This document shows positions 1-14,201 of a stretch of 64,000 bases of DNA, piece after piece. Each line of letters opens with the position of its first letter. The first letter of the stretch is position 1. The position numbers and the translations under genes were made by a program. The notes below the pieces were generated by a model. That model did not search any database. It was given only the letters and a program-made list of their open reading frames with translations, and was not told where the DNA came from. Source of the DNA: Struthio camelus (lineage: Eukaryota > Chordata > Aves > Struthioniformes > Struthionidae); NCBI RefSeq assembly GCF_040807025.1, contig NC_090952.1, positions 22,131,068-22,195,067 on the forward strand. Direction: 5' to 3'.

Positions 1-3437
<3,437 letters not shown>

Positions 3438-3554
3438 ACTGGCCACTTTGATCTGCCTATGTTAATGTCATACAAACGTATAGAGAATGGTTATGTGAAG
3501 ACTGAAGATGCTGTTACTAACTTGGCAGAAAGATATCCTCTCAGGATACTTTAA
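3438..3554 (+). CDS. ATP11C: ATP11C-like alternative C-terminal exon (partial gene)
   Basis: A 39-codon segment, stop included, follows a good acceptor (pyrimidine-rich, ending TTTTGCAG) and ends at TAA 3552-3554. It begins TGHFDLPMLMSYKRIENGY. From memory, one mammalian ATP11C isoform ends with a tail close to LELPMLLSYKHTDSGYS, so the FDLPMLMSYK core matches well. ATP11C is a P4-ATPase that flips aminophospholipids across the plasma membrane. This tail would be the cytosolic C-terminus after the last membrane helix. The rest of the gene lies left of the window. Mammalian gene order also places ATP11C upstream of MCF2 on the same strand. The bird tail runs about 18 residues past the remembered mammalian end. 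The other mammalian C-terminus was not found here. Confidence 0.65.
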   Translation, partial: TGHFDLPMLMSYKRIENGYVKTEDAVTNLAERYPLRIL

Positions 3555-6500
3555 ATGCTCCATGCAAGCACTGCATCTGGTCATGCTGTAGGGGAAAAAA
3601 GTAATGTTTTTAACTTAACAGTTCTCGTTAAAATTACCAAGAATTGTAAGCAGCCATGCTGATAAAGCAGTAGCCAGGGCATTGGCCACAGTACCCATTT
3701 GTCTTTGGTCTTGTTGCCACCCCCGCACCCAGAATATCTTCTGAATCAAAAATCTGTGTGCTTGGAAGTAGAGAAAGCATCTTTGGAAATTCTTCAAAAA
3801 CAGCATGAACACGGGCGCTTTTCACAAAAGCGAAAAAGAGAAGCAGCGTCCCATTTGGAGGCAGCTGCCCTGCTGACTGCTGCACATCTGTCCGAGAGCA
3901 GCGAATTGCTGTCGCAGCCTTTTGCTTTGCCTGACCAAAGAAGCAGCGCAGACTCCAAACCCGCTATCAGCCCCATCCAACTCCCCGAGGGTGCGGCAGG
4001 AAGGCCCTTCGTCCGGCGCGGGAGGCAGGTTATGCTGTGACGGGCACCTAGCTCGGGCCAGCGGGTTCCTCCAGCTGCGGGCTGGGTCCACGTCCCGCTC
4101 CGCAGGTGAGCTGCGACCCTCCGAAGCGCTGGGGCTGGATGGGCACAGCAGGAAGGCGTGAAAACCTGGGAGAGGTCTTCACCGATGGTGTGAGGTGTCC
4201 GGTCAGATGTCCTTCCCCTGGCAGCCAGCGCGGTTAGAGGTGACCTGTGGTCCTTGAGGAGCAGTGTGCCCACGTGGAGGGCCGCGGCGCTGATGAGACG
4301 TCGAAGTTCTCGCGCTGCCCATCCGCTCCTCTGTGCTGATGGGCCCTTTCCTGGAGGAAGGGGAAAAAAGAATGTTTTTCCCTCATGTTTTGGAAACAGG
4401 CAAGGACTGTTCATCGTGTTCGTTATGAAAGCTTTCTTGGTTAGGAAAGAAGCTCACAAATTGTGCTGTGCCAGACATCCAGCCCAGTTTTGCCCGGGCT
4501 TCTGTGGCTGCGGTCACATTGCTGCGCTGTGCAGTTGCTTAAACACTTTCAGGCCTGAATGGCAGTGCTGCCCTTGGATGGTCCTAGGGACACGGATTGT
4601 GCCTGTCCACACTTGCAGGCATCAAACTGCATCCTGAGTTATTTGCACTAAGGAGAAAAAAAAAAAAAGTCATTTAAAAATAGAATGAATAGCTTAGTCT
4701 GATCTCATTCATTTTATACTTTACTTGGTTTTTAAATTGGCATGTCCTTTTTAAATCCACCTTTACTAAGATGGGGGAAACTTTTGTTTGTTTTTTAGGT
4801 TGTAAATATCACATGTGCATAGCAGAGAGGTGGGATGTCTGAATCTCAGCTCTCTCTGATACTTCAGCTGTGAAAAATGCAGGGTTTTAAATTGTTTTAA
4901 GTAATAAGCAGTCATGGGAGCAGCTTGCGTGCCGCTATTACTTGATATTAAGGTTTACCCTCGTGCTGACTTCCCTTTGCCCCGCCTGGTACAATCTGCT
5001 GCTGGCTGGAGGTCTGCATGGCGGCGCAGAGGAAACGCTGCGATAAGCATTCACGTCTGATTTCAGAAGTAGTGTAAACTCTACGCTGCAGTCGGGCCTG
5101 GCTCCTGTTGTGTTTCCCTTGGGCTCCGTTTCCTTTTCACGCAAAGAGAGGATGAATTGGGACGAGACAGGACGTTCCCTTCCTCCAGTTTTGCTACGCA
5201 GCGGACTGTTGCCTCTCCGAAGAATCGCGCCCCTCGGTCCCTCCCCGACTCTGGCGAAAGCAGGATCGGGATCGTGAGCTGCAGGCGAATCCTGACCCAC
5301 GGGCTGGGGAAGCTGTGGCCCCCTACCTCTATCGGGACGGGTCGCAGGGCAGAAGGAGCGAAGGGGCTGCACAGCCCCTGTGGCCACGGCTGCCCTCGAT
5401 GGCTCGGCGCGGGTGTACGGACGGGACCGCTGTATCATACGCCCTGCGCTGGCCTCGGTGCACGCCACGCTCGTTGTCACCTTGTTGGTAACCACGGCTT
5501 GACTCCTTGCTGCATGCAAGTAAGGAGCTGCACTTGCAGCATGCCCACCATGGGCAAAGCTTTCTGCTTTTTCCTTTTTCTAGCTCATCTCGTGGACCTA
5601 GAATTCAACCTGCAGACCTTGGCCAATTCTGTTTCATTACTAAAACACGGTGCCTACAGATCAAGTATGCGATGAATACAAGAAAGATGCGCTCTATATG
5701 CCAAATCCAACCTTTCTCCTTAAATGTACAGTTGCTGTCTTCTGTTTACATAACCTTTAAAATGCGGGCACTGAAACGCGTAATTCCTGTGATTCAAAAC
5801 CATTCCGAGCCCGAGTCGTCCCAAGTCTGACAGCCTGCTTCTCGGTTTCTTTTGTGTTGTATTCGACTTCTAGGGTCACGCTCTGTTCCCATGAAGACTC
5901 GCCCGGAGGTTTCGCTGTTGATGTTACAGGGAACAGGACGAAGCTTGCAGTGTTTGTGCTATGTGTGAACTGTCCTACTAAAGCCACTTACACAGGCTGA
6001 ATGCTGCAGCCTGTTTTAAGACAAGAGCCTTCTGCGTGCCAAATCTTCCCTTTTACGAGTATCCAGTGTCAGTACGGAGTAAACCATTTGCCATAGCTGT
6101 ACATTTAAACCCAAGGCACGTGTAAGCTGCTGAGACGGGGGTTGGGGTAAACAGAAATGTCTTGAATACCAGCTCTTTTTGGAAATGCGCATTTTCTTGG
6201 ACTCAGATCTTCAGCTATTTCAGTGGCGTAGCTCAGCGGTGCCGGGACAGCCTCGTACCAGCAGGAGCGCTGGTTGTCCTGGCTCGGAAACAGTAGAAGG
6301 GAAATGTCTGGTGCTGCAGATGCATTGTGAAATGAGGGGAAACAGGAGACCAATCTGGAGCTAGAGAAGGAAGAGAAAGGTGGTGATACTAGCTATAAAG
6401 CATCAGCCAGCAGGATGTGAGAGTGGCAGTAATTTGACAGTAATACTGTGATGGCTGTTCCTATAAAACAATACAAGCTGCACTATTGCTGTGCTCTTTC

Positions 6501-7100
6501 ATGAGCTAAAAGGTCAGTACAGGCTTATCGGTGGAAAAACTTGAAGGAAAAAGGCTAGGGTTTTTGCTAATAATTAATTGAAGTTTAGTCACTGGTTAGT
6601 GACTCTGAAAGATAAGAAAAGTAAGTAAGACTCCCTCTAAAAGTTTTATGTGATAATGGAAAAACTTGGTGTAGTCATAGCTACTTTTCAAAAGAAACCC
6701 CCAAACCTAATCTTCATTGTTATGAGAATATTATAAATGACTTGGAATTGCATAAAAGCTTAAAATTGAATTTGTGTACACACTTACAGCAGTTGAAAAC
6801 CATACCTAATATTGTTCCATTCATCCAATTTCCTAGCCATGGAATTTTTTTTAAACACCATGTAGTATATAGAAAGTGTAAATTATATACAGGCAATGAG
6901 AAGATACATTTTCAGCTTCTTGCAAAAAAAATGGACTGCAACCTTACATTTTTTCACTTAAATGCAATTTTATACGTTTATGTTGCTTTATATAAAGGAG
7001 ATTGAATGTGAATGTTACCTTTTATGAATGCAACTTGCTCTTTTTTCATTACAGAAACTTTTGTTTGAAGTAATCAATAAACTTTGGTATGTTGTTCTGA
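3555..7100 (+). other. Probable 3' UTR / 3' flank of the ATP11C-like gene
   Basis: No coding exon was recognised. The part from about 6400 to 7100 is AT-rich and 3'-UTR-like and ends at a canonical poly(A) signal. The middle part (about 4000-4200 and 5150-5480) is CpG-richer and its open frames look accidental. Whether the whole 3.5 kb is transcribed cannot be told from the sequence. Confidence 0.35.
7076..7081 (+). terminator. Poly(A) signal AATAAA
   Basis: A canonical AATAAA is followed within about 10-25 bases by a GT/T-rich stretch (GGTATGTTGTTCTG), the usual arrangement for cleavage and polyadenylation. It is the best candidate 3' end for the upstream ATP11C-like transcript. A TTTTTTCATTACAG acceptor-like site ends only about 20 bases upstream, so a tiny spliced last exon is also possible. 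Confidence 0.5.
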
Positions 7101-7242
7101 TTAATATATGCATACCTTTGTCTGTCTTGTTTCCTTGGATGCTACTCTGGCAACGGTTTATAACTTAGGTTTTTATGTGGCAGTACTTGGAGGACTGTCA
7201 GCATTTTCCCTGTGCGCTGGATTAAATCAACAAGACTGTACT

Positions 7243-8428
7243 CAGAATCACAGAATCACAGAATGGTTTAGGTTGGAAGGGACCTCTGGAGATCATCTAG
7301 TCCAACCTCCCTGCTCCAGCAGGGTCCTCTAGAGCACATTGCCCAGGATCACATCCAGACGGGTTTTGAATATCTCCAGGGAAGGAGACTCCACTACCTC
7401 TCTGGGCAACCTGCTCCAATGCTCTGTCACCCTCACAGTGAAGAAGTTTTTTCTCAGGTTTAGGTGGAACTGCCTGTGGTTCAGTTTCTGCCCGTTGCCT
7501 CTTGTCCTGTCGCTGGGCACCACGGAGAAGAGGCTGGCCTCATCCTCTTGACACTCCCCCTTCAGATACTTGTACACGTTGATGAGATCCCCTCTCAATC
7601 TTCTCTTCTCCAGGCTGAACAGGCCCAGCTCTTGCAGTCTTTCTTCATAGGAGAGATGCTCCAGCCCTCTAATCATCTTGGTAGCCCTCCGCTGGACTCT
7701 CTCCAGTAGTGCCACGTCTCTCTTGGACTGGGGAGCCCAGAACTGGACACAGTACTGCAGGTGAGGCCTCCCCAGGGCTGAGGAGAGGGGCAGGATCACC
7801 TCCCTCCACCTGCTGGCAACACTCTGCCTAATGCACCCCAGGAGACCACTGGCCTTCTTGGCCACAAGGGCACACTGCTGGCTCATGTTTAACTTGTTGT
7901 CCACCAGCACTCCCAGGTCCTTCTCTGCAGAGCTACTTTCCAGCAGGTCAACCCCCAGCCTGTACTGGTGCATGGGATTATTCCTCCTCAGGTGCAGGAC
8001 CTTGCACTTGCCTTTGTTGAACTTCAGGAGGTTCCTCTCCGCCCAGCTCTCCAGCCTGTCCAGGTCCCTCTGAATGGCAGCACAGTCTTCTGGTGTTTCA
8101 GCCTCTCCCCCCAGTTTAGTATCATCAGCAAACTTGCTGAGGGTGCCCTCTGTCCCTTCCTCCAGGTCATTGATGAATATATTGAACAAGACTGGACCCA
8201 GCATTGACCCCTGGGGGACACCACTAGCCACAGGCCTCCATCTTGACTCTGCACCACTGACCACAACCCTCTGAGCTCGGCCATCCAGCCAGTTCTCAAT
8301 CCACCTCACCGTCCACTCATCTAGCCCACACTTCTTGAGCTTACCTACAAGGATGTGATGGGAGACAGTGTCAAAAGCCTTGCTCAAGTCCAGGAAGACA
8401 ACATCCACTGCTCTCCCCTCATCTACTC
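7243..8428 (-). mobile_element. CR1 (chicken repeat 1) non-LTR retrotransposon, 5'-truncated
   Basis: On the minus strand this is the 3' part of a CR1 LINE. The plus strand starts with repeated CACAGAAT units, the complement of the ATTCTRTG 3'-terminal repeats typical of CR1, followed by the familiar CR1 3' segment GGTTTAGGTTGGAAGGGACC. The remainder encodes reverse transcriptase. Similarity ends abruptly near 8427, where an in-frame stop lies just upstream of a conserved [10 protein letters not shown] segment, so the 5' part (endonuclease and ORF1) is missing. Such truncation is the norm for CR1 copies. No target-site duplication was evident, also usual for CR1. Confidence 0.95.
7329..8408 (-). 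pseudogene. CR1 reverse transcriptase fragment with intact frame
   Basis: 359 codons without a stop or frameshift. RT palm motifs are visible: motif A around [11 protein letters not shown] (residues 5-15), motif [14 protein letters not shown] (about 68-80), and the catalytic FADD box (about 103-106). Downstream lies the CR1 thumb and C-terminal region, ending LDVILGNVL before the stop. The reported first residue is a GTG valine inside the family sequence, not a real start. The copy lacks the endonuclease and ORF1, has no promoter of its own and cannot be an autonomous gene, so it is called a truncated element pseudogene. The intact frame suggests recent insertion. Confidence 0.9.
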
Positions 8429-11400
8429 ATTTCTCTGCAGTACCTCCCATTGATACTGAGCATCCTTTCCCAGAAGGGAACACTGGGGTAGCTTCTCAGG
8501 GTTGGTTGGTGGTGTTACTGTTGTTTTTTAGCAAGGTGTTAGCAATTTTGCTGGTAATAGCTGCTGCACCTATCTGCCTTATATGTTCTGAACCCATTTC
8601 CTTGAAAAATGATCTACCAAAACAAGAAAGTAAATTGTATGAATTAGGTAATTTAACTTTTCAGAAGCGCTGAATTCTGGACTTTAGTTGATGAGGACAT
8701 TTAGCAACTAGATTTAAAAAAAAAAAAAGCAAGTCTACCTGCCCAACTTCCATATGTGCAAGAAGACTGTTTTTCCTAACGCTGTATGTTGGTTCTGTAC
8801 ATCATGGCTAACTGTAATAAGTAACTATTTTTTAGTTCAAAGACTAGAAACACACAGATGAGGATTATTCTGTAGTTTGGAGGATGCTTAGAGCCGGTGC
8901 AGTACCGGCTAGGTATTTGCATTGATAAAATTCCAATGACGTAATGAAACTGTTAGAGCAGTTCTCATGCTGTTTGTATAATATATGAGAAAAATACATA
9001 GATTTATTTATTTTTTAAGGACATGGGTCTGATTCAAACTGAAATGTTTGTAACGAAAAACCGACAGTCAGTTTGAAAAATTCTGTTTTGGCTCCTTCAA
9101 TTTATTCAGCTCCCATGAGCCACTGTAGGACAGATGGCTGTGCTATTTAAAACAAACTATAACCTTTAAGAAGAAGCTTGTACTATTGGAAACTAGATAC
9201 ACACATTGAGAATCTTAATAGTCTGTGTTGAGTGATAGTGAAAATTATCTGAAGAACTGCAAAGGCTTTTATTCTGAACTGTCTCTCCAGGCTGACAGCA
9301 CAAAAGTAGCAAATGTAAGTGATGCAGGACTTCATGGATCACCAGAGGCTTCAGAAAGCACCAAATAACATTTAAAATATCTGTGTAATGCTTCATATTA
9401 GAAAGGAGAAGCATTCTGTAATGTTGTGATTTTTAAGATGAATAGCAGGAAGGTGAGGGGTTTTTTTTGGTGGGGGGGATTGCTTGTGTGTCAAATTTCC
9501 AAAATGTGAGAGCCGGCCTGGCCCTGCGGCTGTGGGAGCTGGGGCTGCTGGGCATGCAGAAGTGTGCCCATGCCCCTGCACTTGCTTGCAGTCACTGCAA
9601 AACACGGTGCGTCTGCAGAAGGCATGTGCACGAGCCTCTCCTTTGTGCTCGGATGGAGTTTGCTTCCAATATCTTCAAATGCCTGATGGGTAACCTGCTA
9701 TGCTAGAAGACATGCTGTGGCCTGCAGAAGGGGCATGTGTGCACCTGCACGCGTGTTCCCTGCAAAACCAGTGATTACAAGAATAAACTAGGTAAATTGA
9801 ACTTAAGCAAAGAGTAAGTGAGAGTGGAAGAGCGTAATGGAGTCCTTCTTCTTTTTCACATTGACATAGTAGCTGGAATAAAATCTTGGTCCTGATGAAA
9901 TCCATGGTAAACTTCAGTTGATTCCTGCAGGGCCAGGATTTCTTCTCGGCCGTCGTAGCTCTGCTCCTCCTGGCTCTGAAAGAAGTTGAGCTGAAATGTG
10001 CCCAACTTGCACCTCTGAGGAGAGGTAGTGCTGCTACCCCATCCAAGTTTATCATTGCAGCGTTTTTGAGGGTGTGGGTTAGAGAGTCTAGCTCTCATGC
10101 ATATGAAATTCTTTCATAAAATCCCTGCTTATGAAAACCAGCCAGAGCTTAATTACTCTTCTGCACAAGTACTCTAATGTTACTGGACTTATTCTAGAGG
10201 TGAACGTATTCCCCCAACAGCAGTTTGACTCCAAACTACATTTAGCTAGATCTGTTTTTCCAGTTTCCAGCACCACTCTAAAAACATTAAGCCTGTTCTA
10301 GCCTGTTTCAGCCATTGGAGTTCAGGTAGGAGAGACCAAGCAGCTGCTCACCACAGCAGGCAGGTCTCATGGAGCCCCTCGCAGGCTCTGCGAGGGCCCT
10401 GCCAGGCTTCGCCATGAAGGCAGGTAGCTTAGACCTGAGGCACCGGTGAAGAGAGAATCAGTGGAGAAATTGCCCATAAAAAGATGACGAGGCCACTACT
10501 ATGGAGCGTGGCAGAGGTGTTTGCAGCAGCCTTCTAAACAGGACAGCAGGACAAATCGGGGTTTGTCCAAGCCAGGGAAAAGGAGGTTCCAACAGCTGGG
10601 ATAGATAGATACAAAATGATGAGAACAGGACAGGCGCAGCATGGAAATCTGCAGGACTGCATGTGAGAACTGAGAGGGCTATAGGGAAGGCGACAGGTTC
10701 AGTTACTCCATTTAGCCAGAAACTATTTGCTCCAGCAGCTGTAAGAGGCAGGGTATATTTGGAGGAAAGACTTGGGGACTAGATGGACCATTGGCCATCT
10801 AGAACTGGAGACAATAGATGCATGTTTATAAGACATGTCAGGAAGCCTCTAATCAAACAGTATCTCCAAGTGGAGCAGCGGGGCTGGAGGCCGTAGTGCG
10901 ACTCTGCCTCATTCCTTCCTTTCAGTAAAGTCACAAAGCACAGTATGAAAGTGCTATGTTTTCTCCAAATTCTAATAAAAATATATACTGGGGAAAAATA
11001 CCTGATGTAATCATTCAGATCAGTCTCAAAAGGAGATCATAACACCTTGAGGACTTGAATGTCTGAGGTTCCTTCAAATAGAATATACAAACAATGGCTT
11101 GGTTGACTGTACGGGTATTTTTGAAGGGCGATTTCTAAAAACCAAACACTGGCACCAGTCCCAACAAAGGCTTCTAAGCTTTACATGAAATGATGGAGTG
11201 TGGTTTTTTTCCTTCCCCATCATAAAAATATGATGTGAATTTGTTGAAGTTAGTGGGATTTCTCCCCCACGCCTTCTCCCAAAGATCTGAGGATAAGGAA
11301 TTGCACCCAAATGGAAAAAAACTCTGTTTCCAGAGGTACTGCAGAAGCTAGCATTATTTTTCCAGTTGATAAGAGCCCTAGGTCTCTGTAGGGACTCTTT

Positions 11401-13834
11401 CCCCTCACATACAGATGAATAAATATCACTCATAAAGAGTTCTGGACGTTGTTCAGCATGTTATGGGGTCTGAGGAGCAAAATCCTTGAAAAAGAAATAT
11501 CAGCATGTCATTGTTTCCTTTTTTTTCCTGCCTCCTTGTTCCCTCTATCTCAACTTATCTTTATTCGAACAGGCAGAGAGTAATGCTCATCTGTGGAGGG
11601 AGACAAATATGACTGGTAGCTTCTGCCAGTATAAAATACGAGCAGCTGGATGGCACCTCTACTGAATACATCACTGGAATAGCTGGACATGCACTGTGAA
11701 ATGCCCAAAAGAAAGAACTGTAAGCAGCCAGCCTTTCAAAGCAAGAGTCTTTGTGGCAATACAGGGTTTTAAGGGAATGATGGTGAGGAAAAGCCGTGCC
11801 TGGGTATACTTCGATCTGAGCAGAAGACAGCTTCTCTGTGGTGAAAGCTGGATGATGTTTCCTGTGCCAGCTGAAATGGCTGGAGGAGGCATAACCTCGG
11901 GACTAGCAAGCTGCATCACTTGCTTTGATCCGGCCTAGCCCACCAGCAGCCCAGGTATGTAACGTTCATGTGGAACACAGGAAGACCCAAACTTGAGCAC
12001 AAGCAGTATTGCACACCCCTTTGCTCCCGTAGGCACAAAGCCCTGCAAGAAACCTCTCGCAGTGTGCTTGGAGTCTGCCTCCAGAGTGCCTTGGCACACC
12101 AGGGATAACGTGGACCACTTCAGGACTTTCTCCTGTCTAGCGCTCTAAAGTATTGATAGATATGGTGGTGTGGGGAGATGGTCAGTGACTCGGGCGCTTG
12201 AATTAGTAGCTATTTCCGTTGAGCTCAGCTTAGGTGTTCTGGATGAGCGAACAGCACTCCCATAGCAGCCTGCTTCTTACAGTCCATTTGGGACTTAATA
12301 TAAGCCAGACCTGGACCTTAAATCTTCTATGTTTCCACGTCTGATCTCCTAACATCTGCTGTTGCAGCCATGCAGCTTGGCTGGTTGGCTGTAAAGATCT
12401 GATCTCGGTTCACTTTTAGCCATTTCTTTTCCATTGAGAGAGCAAGAAATGAAGTGATTGATAAACTTTAGAGATAATGTAGCTATATCTTCTATTGTCT
12501 AGTTTTATTTTTCTTGAAATTAGTGTTGCAAGTGGGTATTTATCACTTAGCAATAGTGAGTCCTTTTTACAGCAAACCATCCTCTGCAGAGGTAGAACAA
12601 AAAGGAGACTTGCAGTAGCACTTGGATGGGCCTCACTACTGCATAAACTGTTGCAGTTTAGGGAAAATAGCTTTCCTGCAATAGGAATGCAGTGTTTCTG
12701 TCTTTTCATGCCTGTAGCCTTGCACATGGCTGTTTTATAACCACTAGGTTATAAAACTGCTAGGCACCTGAGCTAGATTTTGTGATGGGTAAATAAATGC
12801 ACATAAACTCTTCCCCCTCCCACAAGACATGCATTATGACCAGACAGAAGATTGTCTGTTGAAATCACTAAGTTGCTGAGAATCAGCTGTGTTAGAAACA
12901 AAGAGCACTGACTCAACAGGTAGTTTTTCCTTGAAAAATTCTATATACGCGTAAGGAGGAACACAACCAAAAAGCAGTGTGTTTTTCATGTTACCATTAT
13001 TAGACCTTGGGTCCTAAATTAATAGCCCTGAATGCTGCAGTGCTGGGAAAAAAGGCTGCTATTACAGTACAGCAGTATAATTAAAAGGTTGTTTTGGAAA
13101 AACAGGAACATCCACTTCTCTGTGCTGGCTTCCTGGCCAGCTCAGGCTCCTGTTGAGAGTGAGCTGGCATGATCTGAACCTCGACATTGGAGCACTGAGG
13201 CTGGTGGGTCAGGCTGGCTGTGTGCTCAGGAGACTGGCCCAGCTGTGGCTCTAGCACGATTTAACACAGTTCTCATACGTTGTGCAAGGAATCTGCTAGA
13301 TTGCTGCTTGCAAAAGACAAAAATACATTTTTTTTCTTAGAGAAAGTGATATAGGCTCAAGTGAAAATCTAGCAGTTTTGCAAATGTCAGTAGGAAATTT
13401 AAAAGGTATGAAAGTGCTTGTGTCTCCATGAACACATGGATCGCTCTCTGCCTGCGTGCATCACAGGGCAAACTCTGGGCCAATGTACTTCTGACCCGAA
13501 TAAGCCCCTGTGCAGCATTTTAGTGCTACTTGGGCTTCCAGGGATGGTTTAAGGCCTGCAGGTCCTGATGTTTCAAACTTCTCTAAGCTGATGGCCGGGC
13601 AGTGATGTGAAAGGGTTGGGGGGGGTGGGGGGAGGACAGGCATATGCCTCGGTATGGAGGCGTGTGGAGCCTCGGTGCTTTGCCACGGGCTTGCACTGAG
13701 CAGCAGGGGGAGAAGCGTGGCAGCAGGCTCAGGGGCAGAGCGGTACCGCGCAGCAAGACACCTTAAACAGCAGGCGCTCGCTGCGGGTCGCTGCTGCCGG
13801 GGGCAGGCCCTCCCCGCAGGCGACAGCTCGTTCT

Positions 13835-13914
13835 CCCCCCCCCCCCAAAAAAAAAAACAAGGAAAAAAAGAATAAAAGGGGAAAACAATAGTAATAATAA
13901 TAATAATAATAATA
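13835..13914. repeat. Homopolymer and (TAA)n microsatellite cluster upstream of MCF2 exon 1
   Basis: A C-run (13835-13846) is followed directly by an A-run (13847-13857), more A-rich sequence and then a pure TAA trinucleotide repeat at about 13892-13914. It ends immediately before the CpG-dense promoter. A G-run (13618-13632, broken by one T) lies about 200 bases upstream. All are likely length-polymorphic. Confidence 0.9.
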
Positions 13915-14080
13915 AAAACCGTAAGGGCGACGGGCCGGGCGGCAGCGGCGCTGCCCGCGGCGGCGGAGGGAGGCAGGAGCGCGGCGGGGCGGGGCGGGAG
14001 GCGGCGGCGCCCGCCCGTCCCCCCCCCCACCCCCGGCCTGGGCGGGCGGCGCGGCCGGCGGCGGAGCGCTGCGGCGGGGC

Positions 14081-14201
14081 ATGGCCCTGGCCCCGGCCCC
14101 GGCCCCGGCCCGCGCCCCGCCGGGGGGCACCTCGGCGGGGGAGATGGAGGGCTACTACTGCCTGCTGCGGGCCGCCGCGCTGCTGGAGGCCGCGGCCGCC
14201 G
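14081..14201 (+). CDS. MCF2: MCF2 coding exon 1 (long isoform, first exon 1a)
   Basis: ATG 14081 has a good Kozak context (GGGGCATGG). It encodes 40 residues plus one base: an Ala/Pro repeat made from a GGCCCC-type hexamer, then GEMEGYYCLLRAAALLEA. The donor is G|GTGAGT after 14201 (phase 1). The single G joins AA of exon 2 to make Glu, keeping the frame into the Sec14 domain. A second in-frame ATG (residue 22, before EGYY) could be the real start. The assignment rests on frame, donor and CpG island, not on remembered homology of this exon. Confidence 0.8.

Larger units (their letters stand above)
7101..13690. other. Intergenic region between ATP11C-like 3' end and MCF2
   Basis: Apart from the CR1 element at about 7243-8428, no gene, RNA gene or exon was recognised. 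Open frames here are short, lack convincing start or splice context and resemble nothing I know. An A-run lies near 8716-8728 and a short inverted repeat (GCCGGT / ACCGGC) near 8893-8909. Confidence 0.5.

Noticed and set aside
3699..5830. Several open frames of 80-200 codons on both strands
   Set aside because: They lie in a CpG-richer patch where stops are rare by composition, have no splice support or family similarity, and overlap one another on both strands.
3555..7100. Search for the other mammalian ATP11C C-terminus (ending FSDESNVL)
   Set aside because: No matching segment was seen in any frame, so it is not annotated.
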